Below are positions 1 through 6,970 of a DNA stretch of 42,543 nucleotides, piece after piece. The stretch is from positions 1-42,543 of the forward strand of contig NZ_JAVHUL010000025.1 of NCBI RefSeq assembly GCF_031085155.1. The letters run 5' to 3'. Below the pieces are notes generated by a model. That model was not told the DNA's origin. It saw nothing but the letters and a program-made list of their open reading frames with translations, and did not search any database. The position numbers and the translations under genes were made by a program. The number at the start of each line of letters is the position of its first letter. Position 1 is the stretch's first letter. This DNA comes from Mesonia profundi. GTDB lineage: Bacteria; Bacteroidota; Bacteroidia; Flavobacteriales; Flavobacteriaceae.

Positions 1-67
1 AACATTTGATATCCGTTTTTTAACACCTAATCATCATCTCTTAAATTTCCAAAAGGCTGATCTTATT

Positions 68-266
68 GCATGCAACGGATGTGTATAAGAACAGTAGGGC
101 AGATTTGCACGCTATCCATTCGGTTAAACACAAGCCGAATTTTTAAATTTTTCTTATTACTTTTTTTTCTCAATAAGCCAAATTTAAAAATTTGGCGACC
201 TTGCAAATGTGCTTTGTCCATTGGGTTAAGCACTCATTGCCCTATTGTTTTTATACGTTGTTAGCC
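68..266 (-). repeat. attC-like palindromic cassette junction 1
   Basis: On the minus strand it starts with GGCTAAC and ends with GTTGCATGC. Near the ends, GTATAAAAACAATAGGGCA pairs with TGCCCTACTGTTCTTATAC at 17 of 19 positions. An inner arm around 134-196 (GCCGAATTTTTAAATTT against AAATTTAAAAATTTGGC) extends the fold. At about 199 bp it would be a very long attC, closer in size to Vibrio VCRs or larger. Any ORF read through it (for example 70-264) is a by-product of the repeat. Confidence 0.6.
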
Positions 267-281
267 CTCGTTATTCCTCGG

Positions 282-1532
282 TTATTCTATTTCTTCGTAT
301 TCTTCCTCTAATTCATTTTCTACGTGGTCTTTCCCGTGAATTTTATCGTGACACTTTGTACAAAGAACCATAATATTACTTAATTCAGATTTTCCTCCTT
401 CAGAATATAATTCCTTGTGATGATATTCCGCCTCTTTGTAATCTTTAAATTCAATTTCACAGTTTGGGTATTCGCAATGTCCGTTCGCCTTACGAAAGGC
501 TGTAATTTTTTCTTCGTCATTGATTTGTCTTCTGTCGTCCAATTCTGAAACATTGTATTTTTTTAAGAATTCGTCAATCAGTATTTTTTTACGAAGTGTT
601 AATATTTTTTCTGACCAACCACCTCGAACATTATCGTAAAATCTTTGATAATTGGCTTTTGAACTTCTAAATGACTCGTCATATACTTTTAAGTGAAATG
701 ACTTAATAAAGTTTCTTAAATTTTCCTCTTGTCCTTTGAGTGAATAGCCAACCTTTAAATCTCTAACCATCGTATAAACGGCGATTACCCAAGCGTGTTT
801 TTCAAGATATTTATATTTTCCCGGTTCTTTTGGGAAGCTTTTTTCGAGAAAATTTAGAATACTTATTGAATTTTTATATTCTTTTGAATTCTTGCTTAAA
901 TCTTTGTGCTTGTCGAAAAATTTATAAAGTTCGTTAGAGCCCATTTGTTTTGCTCCGTACATTTCGTAGAATAGCATTCTTGCCGCATCTGGAAAAACTC
1001 CGTATCTGTTTTGAGAAAGACCGACTGAATGTTTCATAAAATCGTGATTTGCTATTTCACGCATACATTCGACAATAGTACCTGGCTTTGCGTTTAATCT
1101 TTCGCCTAATTGAAGTGGTTTACCTCTCTGCAAACGAGAAAAAATCATACGAACACGTTCATCATCGTAGTCCTCCATTATATGAAAATTCAATTTATAA
1201 TTTAGGAATTTTGCCTTTTGTTCGTCGTCAAGTGCTTTGTCGGAATTGAAAGTCAAACCGTGATTTTCTAATCCTGAAAACTTTTTGTTAAGAGGTAATT
1301 TGTTGTCGAAAAATTGTTTGATGCAATGTAATCTTTGTTGTCCGTCAACAATGTAGTATTTGTTTTCATCAGATTTATAATTCATAAAGAAAATCGGAAG
1401 CGGTTCTTCTCTTAAAATAGTATCGATTAAACATTGTTTGTCCGTTTTTGACCAAGCATCAACAGGTCTTTGATAAGTTCTGTCAACAATGTATTTATTT
1501 TTATCGTTAAGAAAATTTTGAATGGTTGGCAT
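282..1532 (-). CDS. DUF262 (ParB/sulfiredoxin-like) protein with C-terminal HNH endonuclease domain
   Basis: A 416-residue protein. The N-terminal half is a DUF262 domain (GmrS-like, ParB/Srx fold) with the DGQQR motif at residues 63-67, which binds or hydrolyses nucleotide in this family. The C-terminal end is an HNH/McrA-type domain: a C353-x4-C358 pair, a double His at 371-372, then CTKCH and a final His near 391-399, giving zinc ligands and a catalytic His. The order resembles GmrSD type IV restriction enzymes, but those use DUF1524 instead of a classical HNH. A role in cutting foreign or modified DNA is inference. The gene fills its cassette: the start lies 39 bp inside one core site and the stop 16 bp from the other. 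No Shine-Dalgarno or own promoter is visible, so it may be read from the array promoter. Confidence 0.88.
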   Translation of the reverse strand: MPTIQNFLNDKNKYIVDRTYQRPVDAWSKTDKQCLIDTILREEPLPIFFMNYKSDENKYYIVDGQQRLHCIKQFFDNKLPLNKKFSGLENHGLTFNSDKALDDEQKAKFLNYKLNFHIMEDYDDERVRMIFSRLQRGKPLQLGERLNAKPGTIVECMREIANHDFMKHSVGLSQNRYGVFPDAARMLFYEMYGAKQMGSNELYKFFDKHKDLSKNSKEYKNSISILNFLEKSFPKEPGKYKYLEKHAWVIAVYTMVRDLKVGYSLKGQEENLRNFIKSFHLKVYDESFRSSKANYQRFYDNVRGGWSEKILTLRKKILIDEFLKKYNVSELDDRRQINDEEKITAFRKANGHCEYPNCEIEFKDYKEAEYHHKELYSEGGKSELSNIMVLCTKCHDKIHGKDHVENELEEEYEEIE

Positions 1533-1570
1533 TTATATTTTAAATTTTAGTTCGGTTTTTCTTTAATGAG

Positions 1571-1701
1571 GGCTAACGGTTTAGTATATGAAAAGTGCGA
1601 ATATATTAATCCGATGTTTCGTAAGGGAACAAATAAACTAAAGTTGCACTATGCATAGGAACAACACAAAGTAAGCATTTTTTATATACATTGTTGTATG
1701 C
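1571..1701 (-). repeat. attC-like palindromic cassette junction 2
   Basis: On the minus strand it begins GCATACAAC and ends GTTAGCC. GTATATAAAAAATGC near one end pairs with GCACTTTTCATATAC near the other at 13 of 15 positions, placed just inside the core words as in junctions 1 and 3. Length is about 131 bp. The central part is less symmetrical. Confidence 0.6.
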
Positions 1702-1718
1702 AGTTATTATTTAATCGT

Positions 1719-1976
1719 ATGAGTTTTAAGTCGGATGAACTTTTGTCAGATGAACAATTAGCAATAATGAAAGAAGAATGTTATTCTGTTTACGAAGATT
1801 GTATGCGCAAATACACTAAAATGCTTCCTTATCTCCACTTTGCAAGTCATTCTTTCCATTCAAAATCGGGATTTTTGACATTTACAAACAAAGACGATTA
1901 TAAATTATACACAGAACATCTTAAAAATCTTTCAGACGCTCTTGAACCCATACGTAAGCATTTTGGTATTCGTTAA
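1719..1976 (+). CDS. Small unknown cassette protein
   Basis: An 85-residue ORF rich in Glu, Lys, His and aromatic residues, with no signal peptide or membrane segment and no family I recognise. I start it at the ATG at 1719, because the ATG at 1698 lies inside the core word GTTGTATGC. Its last 56 bases overlap, in the opposite direction, the end of the minus-strand ORF that ends at 1921. The codons look ordinary for this genome, but coding status is uncertain. If real, this cassette holds two convergent genes. Confidence 0.45.
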   Translation: MSFKSDELLSDEQLAIMKEECYSVYEDCMRKYTKMLPYLHFASHSFHSKSGFLTFTNKDDYKLYTEHLKNLSDALEPIRKHFGIR

Positions 1977-2244
1977 CCACTCTTAAATTTTGTTTTTTCT
2001 TAATTTTAGGTAAAGTATATTCACATATATATTTTAACCTTTCTAATGTTTCCTTTTTTGGTTTTATTGGGTAGTTCTGTCCTTTAATGATAACCATATC
2101 ATTCTTTAATTCAGTCGTAATTCCTCTTACAAACCCAGTTGGATTGAATATAATATCAGCATAACTTTTGTCAATGCACTTGTCTAACATTGCATTATAC
2201 TTTATTTCATTCATTTTTTCTTTATCTTCTTGACTTATTTCCAT
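1921..2244 (-). CDS. Small unknown cassette protein
   Basis: A 107-residue charged, probably cytosolic protein (Lys/Glu/Asn rich) without a motif I recognise. The ATG lies about 34 bp inside the core word at 2278-2286, the same start spacing as the DUF262 gene, and the direction agrees with the other main cassette genes. About 220 bp separate its stop from the next junction; that space holds the opposing 85-residue ORF, and the two overlap by 56 bp at their 3' ends. Confidence 0.5.
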   Translation of the reverse strand: MEISQEDKEKMNEIKYNAMLDKCIDKSYADIIFNPTGFVRGITTELKNDMVIIKGQNYPIKPKKETLERLKYICEYTLPKIKKKQNLRVVNEYQNAYVWVQERLKDF

Positions 2245-2277
2245 ATTTGTCTTTCTATTATCTCTATTGTTTTAATT

Positions 2278-2411
2278 GCATACAACGGTTTTGTGTATGA
2301 TTAGTGGCGTGTTTAAGCACCTAATTTAGCAAATAAAAACCGAATAGAAAATCCGCGAGGATTTTCGTAAGTAGGCGAGAACCAGCCATTAATTATACAC
2401 GGTGTTGTGCG
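2278..2411 (-). repeat. attC-like palindromic cassette junction 3
   Basis: On the minus strand it begins CGCACAAC and ends GTTGTATGC. GTGTATAATTAATGGC pairs with GCCACTAATCATACAC at 14 of 16 positions. A separate perfect 8-bp hairpin with a GCGA loop (GAAAATCC/GGATTTTC) sits at 2347-2366. Length is about 134 bp. The core words and the stem placement match the other two junctions. Confidence 0.6.
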
Positions 2412-2456
2412 TTCGGCTTTATTTTCTCTTTATAAACTTTTATTTTGATGTCTGTT

Positions 2457-2879
2457 TTATAATTTCTTTCTATAATAGTGTTTTTCGAATCCTTTTGGAA
2501 AATCAGTTTCCGTTCCAATTTTTATAAATCCGAGTTTTTCATAAAATTCAGGTGCTTGAAATGAAAAAGTATCCAAACTTACAAATCTACAATTTCTATT
2601 TTTAGCTTCTTTTTCGGCTTCCTTAATTAATTTCCGACCAATTCCTTCGTTTCTATTTTCGGTTTTCACAACGAATGTTTTAATCTCTAATGTTCCCCAA
2701 AGTGAACGTCCATAAAGACCACCAATAATTTCATTCAGTTCATTTCGTGCGATTATCTCAATCGGTTTATTAATTTCTTTTTCGAACTGTTTTGTTTTAC
2801 TCAAATTATATTCAACGAGTAATTCCACAACCCTGTCGTAGGATTTTTGGTCAATTTTATCAGTTACCTTTAATTTCAT
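2457..2879 (-). CDS. GNAT family N-acetyltransferase
   Basis: A 140-residue GNAT-fold protein. Motif A, which holds the acetyl-CoA pyrophosphate, is visible as NRNEGIGRKLI (the R/Q-x-x-G-x-G/A pattern), and the family C-terminal signature APEFYEKLGF follows. Length is normal for a single-domain GNAT. The substrate cannot be told; GNATs in gene cassettes range from aminoglycoside enzymes to uncharacterised ones, and nothing here points to a drug. It occupies the cassette nearest the integrase remnant, with a leader of about 140 bp from the core site at 3019-3026, so transcription from the element at 3041-3048 would reach it first. Confidence 0.9.
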   Translation of the reverse strand: MKLKVTDKIDQKSYDRVVELLVEYNLSKTKQFEKEINKPIEIIARNELNEIIGGLYGRSLWGTLEIKTFVVKTENRNEGIGRKLIKEAEKEAKNRNCRFVSLDTFSFQAPEFYEKLGFIKIGTETDFPKGFEKHYYRKKL

Positions 2880-3018
2880 TTCAAATTATGTCAAAGCTTA
2901 TTTAGTTTAGGTCAAGTTAATATTTTTAAGATTCCGATTAAAATTCCGCTTTATTTTTCGTTCGTAAATATCTAAATGTTTGAATTTTAGCTCAATTTTC
3001 GATGGTTTGTTCAGCTGA

Positions 3019-3040
3019 CGCACAACTAGTTATATCAGCT
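3019..3040 (-). other. Core recombination site-like end of the array (attI-like)
   Basis: CGCACAAC at 3019-3026 is the inverted partner of GTTGTGCG at 2404-2411, so it closes the GNAT cassette. The outer side (towards 3060) shows no long palindrome, unlike the other junctions. It lies directly after the recombinase remnant. A single-sided core next to an integrase is what an attI looks like. This is inference. Confidence 0.45.
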
Positions 3041-3048
3041 CAAATATA
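3041..3048 (-). promoter_or_regulatory. Promoter -7 element facing the cassettes (Pc-like)
   Basis: On the minus strand the bases read TATATTTG, a perfect match to the Bacteroidota -7 consensus TAnnTTTG. It lies between the recombinase stop (3060) and the first cassette core (3026) and points into the array. No convincing -33 TTTG is found upstream. Confidence 0.45.
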
Positions 3049-3059
3049 CACCTTTAACG

Positions 3060-3640
3060 TTAAAATTTGCGGGATAACAACACTTTTTCGTAATTATATC
3101 CCGTTTCTTTCAAATGCATGACTGCCGTGTATAACGGACTTCTAGTTTCCAACAAATCTTTCCTAGTGACGTGCGTATAAATTATATTGGTTTCAGGCCT
3201 GCTATGTCCCAAAAGCAAATGAATATACCGCAAATTAACAGCACCCTCCAACATCTGTGTGGCATCAGAATGCCTTAAGGTGTGTGGCGTTACTCGTTTT
3301 AAAATTTTGCATGTTGACAATATTTTTAAATAAAAAGCTAACTACTGGAAAGCTTATGTATCTCTATGTAATTGTAGGGTAAAGGCAGCACACTTTCGGC
3401 TAAGAGTACCGTTTTATCATTTCTTCCTTTGCCCGAAACAATACATATTTGCTTCCGGTCCACATCAATATGTGTCACTTTCATCGCAAGTAATTCTCCT
3501 ATACGCAAACCAGAAGAATAGATGAGCGCCAAAATAAACCGATGTTTTAAATTTTTGGTAACCTGTAAAATACGAATCACTTCCTCTTGAGAAAGTACGG
3601 TAGGTAATGTCCTGCTTTTTGTAATGCTGAAAAGAGAAAA
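3060..3640 (-). pseudogene. Tyrosine recombinase/integrase, truncated and frameshifted
   Basis: Two fragments in different frames belong to one phage-integrase-type catalytic domain. The first (about 3640-3338) has the box I Arg in SSGLRIGEL and the beta-hairpin Lys region GKGRNDK. The second (about 3322-3060) has HTLRH, LLGHSRP and the nucleophile Tyr in IIYTHV. Compared with related integrases, roughly 30 residues are missing between the fragments, the frame changes, and the N-terminal SAM-like DNA-binding domain is absent. The readable frame runs into the terminator at 3645-3678, so the 5' part was lost at that joint. Whether it was an IntI or another Xer-like integrase cannot be decided, because the region that would show an IntI-specific insertion is deleted. 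All catalytic residues that remain are intact. Confidence 0.85.
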
Positions 3641-3644
3641 CCCA

Positions 3645-3678
3645 AAAAAAGTGCCTCCTAACGAGGAAGCACTTTTTT
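3645..3678 (-). terminator. Rho-independent terminator of the metallo-hydrolase lipoprotein gene
   Basis: AAAAAAGTGCCTCCT and AGGAAGCACTTTTTT form a stem with one mismatch and an AACG loop. On the minus strand the stem ends in seven T. It lies 28 bp after the stop at 3706. Confidence 0.8.
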
Positions 3679-3705
3679 GACTTTAGAATTCTTTTTGTAA
3701 AACAA

Positions 3706-4509
3706 CTATTCTATATTTTTCTTTTTAGGTTCGTCTTTATACCATGTTAACAACTCCACTTTAGTGTTGGGACGGTTGGTTTTAATAATATTAGCAAATT
3801 TTCTTACATCGGCATACCCATTCTCACCTTTATAATGATAAGGATAAACCACTTTAGGTTCAAAGTCTAAAACTGCATCGGCAGCAGTAGAAACAGGCAT
3901 GGTGTAAGGTAAATTCATGCAAACAAAAGCTTTGGTAATTCCTTTTAGATTTCTCATTTCAGGAATATCTTCCGTATCTCCGGAGATGTAGATTCGCTCG
4001 TCTTTCCAAGAGAGCACATAGCCGTTTCCTCTTCCTTTAGGATGATACTCTAAGGCTTCTTTGCGCATATTATACATAGGAATGGTCTCAACAAGCAACC
4101 CATCTATCTTTTTTTCATCTCCATTTTTCATCATAATGGTGTTGGGATGAATCTCTTGGGGTAATTGATCTATGACAGCTTTGGGAGCTATAATTTTTAC
4201 ACCTTCAGTAAAGATGTATTTTATCGTTTTCATATCAAAATGATCTCCATGAATGTCGGTAATAAAAATATGTGTAGGAGCTTGTTGTCCTTTATAATAA
4301 TTTTTTTTGCCCGTAGGATCAATATAAAGCACGAAATCTCCCATGCTTAAAATCATAGAAGCATGTTCAATAGGCGTAATTTTTACTTCGTCTTGTTCAG
4401 CTTTTTGCTCAGCAACAGGATCGCTAATATCTATTTTTTTATCAGCTTCATTTTTACAACTTAAAAAAGTGACTAGCGTAAAGGCCAATAAAAGAGGTAT
4501 TTTTTTCAT
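3706..4509 (-). CDS. Lipoprotein with metallo-beta-lactamase fold (UlaG-like hydrolase)
   Basis: A 267-residue protein with a lipoprotein signal peptide: MKK, a hydrophobic stretch, then a lipobox ending in LSC at residue 18. It should therefore be anchored in the envelope. A linker of about 25 charged residues precedes an MBL-fold domain of the UlaG/beta-lactamase-like type. Visible metal-site pieces are FITDIHGDHFD (the H-x-H-x-D-H region, with D in the first place), the strand ISGDTED with its Asp, and the late His in YPYHYKG. Family members hydrolyse esters, phosphodiesters or lactones; the substrate here is unknown. It has its own terminator and lies 15 bp downstream of hutG, so it may be read through from the hut genes. 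A link with histidine breakdown is not evident from its sequence. Confidence 0.85.
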   Translation of the reverse strand: MKKIPLLLAFTLVTFLSCKNEADKKIDISDPVAEQKAEQDEVKITPIEHASMILSMGDFVLYIDPTGKKNYYKGQQAPTHIFITDIHGDHFDMKTIKYIFTEGVKIIAPKAVIDQLPQEIHPNTIMMKNGDEKKIDGLLVETIPMYNMRKEALEYHPKGRGNGYVLSWKDERIYISGDTEDIPEMRNLKGITKAFVCMNLPYTMPVSTAADAVLDFEPKVVYPYHYKGENGYADVRKFANIIKTNRPNTKVELLTWYKDEPKKKNIE

Positions 4510-4524
4510 AGTATAATTTAGTGT

Positions 4525-5502
4525 TTATTTAGTTTCGGGTCTAATAAAATCTGATACAAAATAAGATAATGCTTTCGCTATAAGCGGATTTTTTCCCGCA
4601 TCTGCTTCACAAATATGCAAATAATGTACGTGTTGTTTCTTGGCTAGATTAATAAAACTTCTAACCTCGTTAGTCGTAAATCCTGAAGGCGTCATCGCAC
4701 TGCTATCAAAATCCTGAATCGCATCACAATCTAGCTCTAAGGCAAATTTATTCTTTGCAAAGTCTATAGCGCGTTTAAATTTTATCAATTTATCGATGGT
4801 CGTTAAATGCAAGTAGTCTTCAAATAAGCTGTAACTCATGGTTTTATCATCATTTATCATATCAAAAATATAACGCGGAGTATAATTTTGATGAATCCCC
4901 ACCATGGCATAATACTCTAGAAAGCCTTCTTTTTTAGCATAACTAAAACCATTTCCGCTATGACGGTAATTGGGCGTTCGCAAATCGGTATGAGCATCAA
5001 TATTGAGCACGTTAATAGACTGCTCCAAAGCTTTAGAACAGCCTTTAATATTGCCGTAACTGTTGTTATGACCTCCGCCAATAATAATAGGTATTTTCTT
5101 TAACGAGACAATCTTTTCCACCACTTGGCTTAGCATATCGTCAATTTCGGGAAGCATCTCTCCAAGTGTTCTTGGGTCTTCTATATTCTTCGCTTTTTGT
5201 AGGAAATCATCGGTTTTTATATGTCCTAAAACCACACAATCGTTCCCATTGTAAGCATTATACTGAATATTTAAAAAAGCTTTTAAAAAAGGTTCCCAAG
5301 TATTTGATGCGCCGGGTTTCCCTAGATTGGCACGTATTCCAATATCTTCAGGGATTCCAAAAATTACGTAGTGGGCAGCGGTATTTTCTAATTCTTTAAA
5401 AGAAGAAACGTAGTTGATGCTTTCTCCCAATTTGGTCTCGCCGTCTCTGGAATTGATATACGCTTTCGCGGAATTTTCGGTAAGGAAATTAAAAAAATTC
5501 AT
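4525..5502 (-). CDS. hutG: Formimidoylglutamase-like arginase-family hydrolase
   Basis: A 325-residue member of the arginase/agmatinase/formiminoglutamase family, which binds two Mn ions. Ligand motifs are visible in order: GGGHN with His 145, NIDAHTD at 168-173, and ELDCDAI near residue 250. The likely reaction is N-formimidoyl-glutamate to glutamate plus formamide, the last step of histidine breakdown. The main support is the neighbour hutI, 7 bp upstream on the same strand. The ATG at 5502 is preferred; a TTG at 5508 would add two residues. The palindrome CGCTTTCGCGGAA at 5461-5473 falls in its N-terminal codons. Agmatinase or arginase activity is the alternative, but the hut context argues against it. 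Confidence 0.85.
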   Translation of the reverse strand: MNFFNFLTENSAKAYINSRDGETKLGESINYVSSFKELENTAAHYVIFGIPEDIGIRANLGKPGASNTWEPFLKAFLNIQYNAYNGNDCVVLGHIKTDDFLQKAKNIEDPRTLGEMLPEIDDMLSQVVEKIVSLKKIPIIIGGGHNNSYGNIKGCSKALEQSINVLNIDAHTDLRTPNYRHSGNGFSYAKKEGFLEYYAMVGIHQNYTPRYIFDMINDDKTMSYSLFEDYLHLTTIDKLIKFKRAIDFAKNKFALELDCDAIQDFDSSAMTPSGFTTNEVRSFINLAKKQHVHYLHICEADAGKNPLIAKALSYFVSDFIRPETK

Positions 5503-5509
5503 AGTCAAA

Positions 5510-6748
5510 TTAGTTAATAGGTTTCCCTTCTAAAAATACAGATTCTATATGATTGCTACCAAAAGAGTAGGGTAAAAATCCGTAAGAAGGAATAGATTCA
5601 GTAAGTATTAAATTGGCTTTTTTTCCTTTGGTGATAGAGCCGTGGGTTTTAGAAATTCCCATTGCATAAGCTGCATTGATCGTCGCCGCATTAATCGCCT
5701 CTTCTGGCGTCATTCTCATCTTAATGCAAGCTAAAGAAACTACGAGATTCATATTTCCGCTAGGCGTGCTTCCTGGATTATAGTCGGTGGCCAATGCTAA
5801 GGGCAATCCTGCGTCGATGATCTCTCGAGCCGGAGTGTAAGGGATGCTTAAAAACAGCGAGCAGGAGGGAAGTGCCACCGGCATGGTATCGCTGCCTTTT
5901 AAAACTTCTATGTCTTCTGGCGTCATCACTTCTAAATGATCTACGCTTAGCGCGGAATTCTCTACGCCAGCCTTAATCCCGCCAATAGAATTAAACTGAT
6001 TTACATGAATTTTTGCGGGTAAATTGTATTTTTTACCGGCTTCCATAATGCGTACGCTATCTTCTACCGTAAAATAACCTTTCTCACAAAAGACATCTAC
6101 ATAATCTGCCAATTGCTCCTCGGCAATTTTAGGAATCATCACGTTTACAATTTCATCGATGTATTCTACCCTTCGGTCTTTATATGCTTTCGGTAAAGCG
6201 TGAGCTCCCAAGAAGGTCGCTTTAATATGAATAGGAGAATCCTGCTTCAGTCGTTTAATTACGCGAAGCATTTTTAATTCCGCGTCAAGCGTTAACCCGT
6301 AACCCGATTTAATCTCGATGGCGCCCGTACCTAATCGCATCACTTCTTTTAACCTAGTTAAGGTTTGCTGGTAAAGGCTTTCTTCGTCGGTTGCTTGTAA
6401 TTTTTGGGCGCTATTTACAATTCCGCCGCCTTTATTGGCAATTTCCTCGTAGGTTAAGCCGTGAATGCGATCTACAAATTCTTGTTCTCTATTGCCAGCA
6501 TAAACCAAATGGGTGTGAGAATCTACCCAGCTGGGTAAAATAATTTTTCCGGTAGCATCAATAGTAGAATCGGCTTCTAGGAAAGGAAGAGAATCCATCG
6601 TTCCAAAATCTTCAATAAGATCGTCATGGAGAAGAAGCCAAGCATTTTTTATGCTCGGTAAGTCCTTCATTTCTTGGCCTTGTAATTTATCTATAGAGGT
6701 GTGTCTAACCTGTAGGAGTTCTTTGATGTTCGTAATAAGTGTTTTCAT
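5510..6748 (-). CDS. hutI: Imidazolonepropionase
   Basis: A 412-residue amidohydrolase that opens 4-imidazolone-5-propionate to N-formimidoyl-L-glutamate in histidine breakdown. The metal-binding DSHTHLVYAGNRE segment of the TIM barrel, KSGYGL, the catalytic-site HVNQFNS, the SVDHLE region and LATDYNPGS match HutI. The ATG at 6748 (MKTLITNIKEL) gives the usual family length; the open frame extends 33 codons further upstream, but that part is hydrophobic and unlike the family. hutG follows after 7 bp, so the two form an operon. hutH and hutU are not in this window. The divergent peroxiredoxin gene shares the upstream gap. Confidence 0.95.
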   Translation of the reverse strand: MKTLITNIKELLQVRHTSIDKLQGQEMKDLPSIKNAWLLLHDDLIEDFGTMDSLPFLEADSTIDATGKIILPSWVDSHTHLVYAGNREQEFVDRIHGLTYEEIANKGGGIVNSAQKLQATDEESLYQQTLTRLKEVMRLGTGAIEIKSGYGLTLDAELKMLRVIKRLKQDSPIHIKATFLGAHALPKAYKDRRVEYIDEIVNVMIPKIAEEQLADYVDVFCEKGYFTVEDSVRIMEAGKKYNLPAKIHVNQFNSIGGIKAGVENSALSVDHLEVMTPEDIEVLKGSDTMPVALPSCSLFLSIPYTPAREIIDAGLPLALATDYNPGSTPSGNMNLVVSLACIKMRMTPEEAINAATINAAYAMGISKTHGSITKGKKANLILTESIPSYGFLPYSFGSNHIESVFLEGKPIN

Positions 6749-6919
6749 AAAGATAAAGATATAAAAAGCTTCGAAATAACTCCTTAAAAAGTGGCGTATT
6801 ATTAATAAAACGGGCGTAAATAGTCTAAATTGATAGATGAAACCCATAACAATAGAGTAAATCTATTTTACTATAAAAAATTATAAGAAAACTTTAGGTT
6901 TATAATAGAAATAAGCCTG

Positions 6920-6927
6920 TATTTTTG
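6920..6927 (+). promoter_or_regulatory. Promoter -7 element of the peroxiredoxin gene
   Basis: TATTTTTG fits TAnnTTTG and lies 43 bp before the ATG. A -33 TTTG at the usual spacing is not clear; a weaker TTTAGG is at 6893-6898. Confidence 0.5.
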
Positions 6928-6970
6928 TAGTAGAAAAAGAAATAATTTAGTAATCATAAAATTTATAAAT

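Larger units (their letters stand above)
1..3640 (-). mobile_element. Integron-like (CALIN-like) gene cassette array with decayed integrase
   Basis: Three long imperfect palindromes alternate with compact gene modules: DUF262-HNH (module about 260-1577), two small ORFs (about 1693-2286) and a GNAT (about 2404-3026). Each module begins and ends with its own core-like word in inverted orientation: GTTAGCC/GGCTAAC, GTTGTATGC/GCATACAAC and GTTGTGCG/CGCACAAC. This is what integron cassettes show, because the last bases of an attC come from the next cassette. A tyrosine recombinase remnant sits at the right end and reads in the same direction as the three best cassette genes. Integrase and cassettes in one direction is the reverse of class 1 integrons but has been described in Treponema denticola. 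The array runs off the left edge: bases 1-67 begin another module (GTTGCATGC on the minus strand) with no gene I can support. The integron reading is inference. Confidence 0.6.

Noticed and set aside
70-264. 64-residue plus-strand ORF
   Set aside because: It lies wholly inside the first palindromic junction and its sequence is explained by the repeat arms.
2347-2366. Hairpin GAAAATCC-GCGA-GGATTTTC as an independent terminator
   Set aside because: No T tract follows and it lies in the middle of the junction palindrome, so it is better seen as part of that fold.
6749-6847. Upstream extension of hutI
   Set aside because: The 33 extra residues are hydrophobic and basic, unlike HutI; the ATG at 6748 gives the family length.
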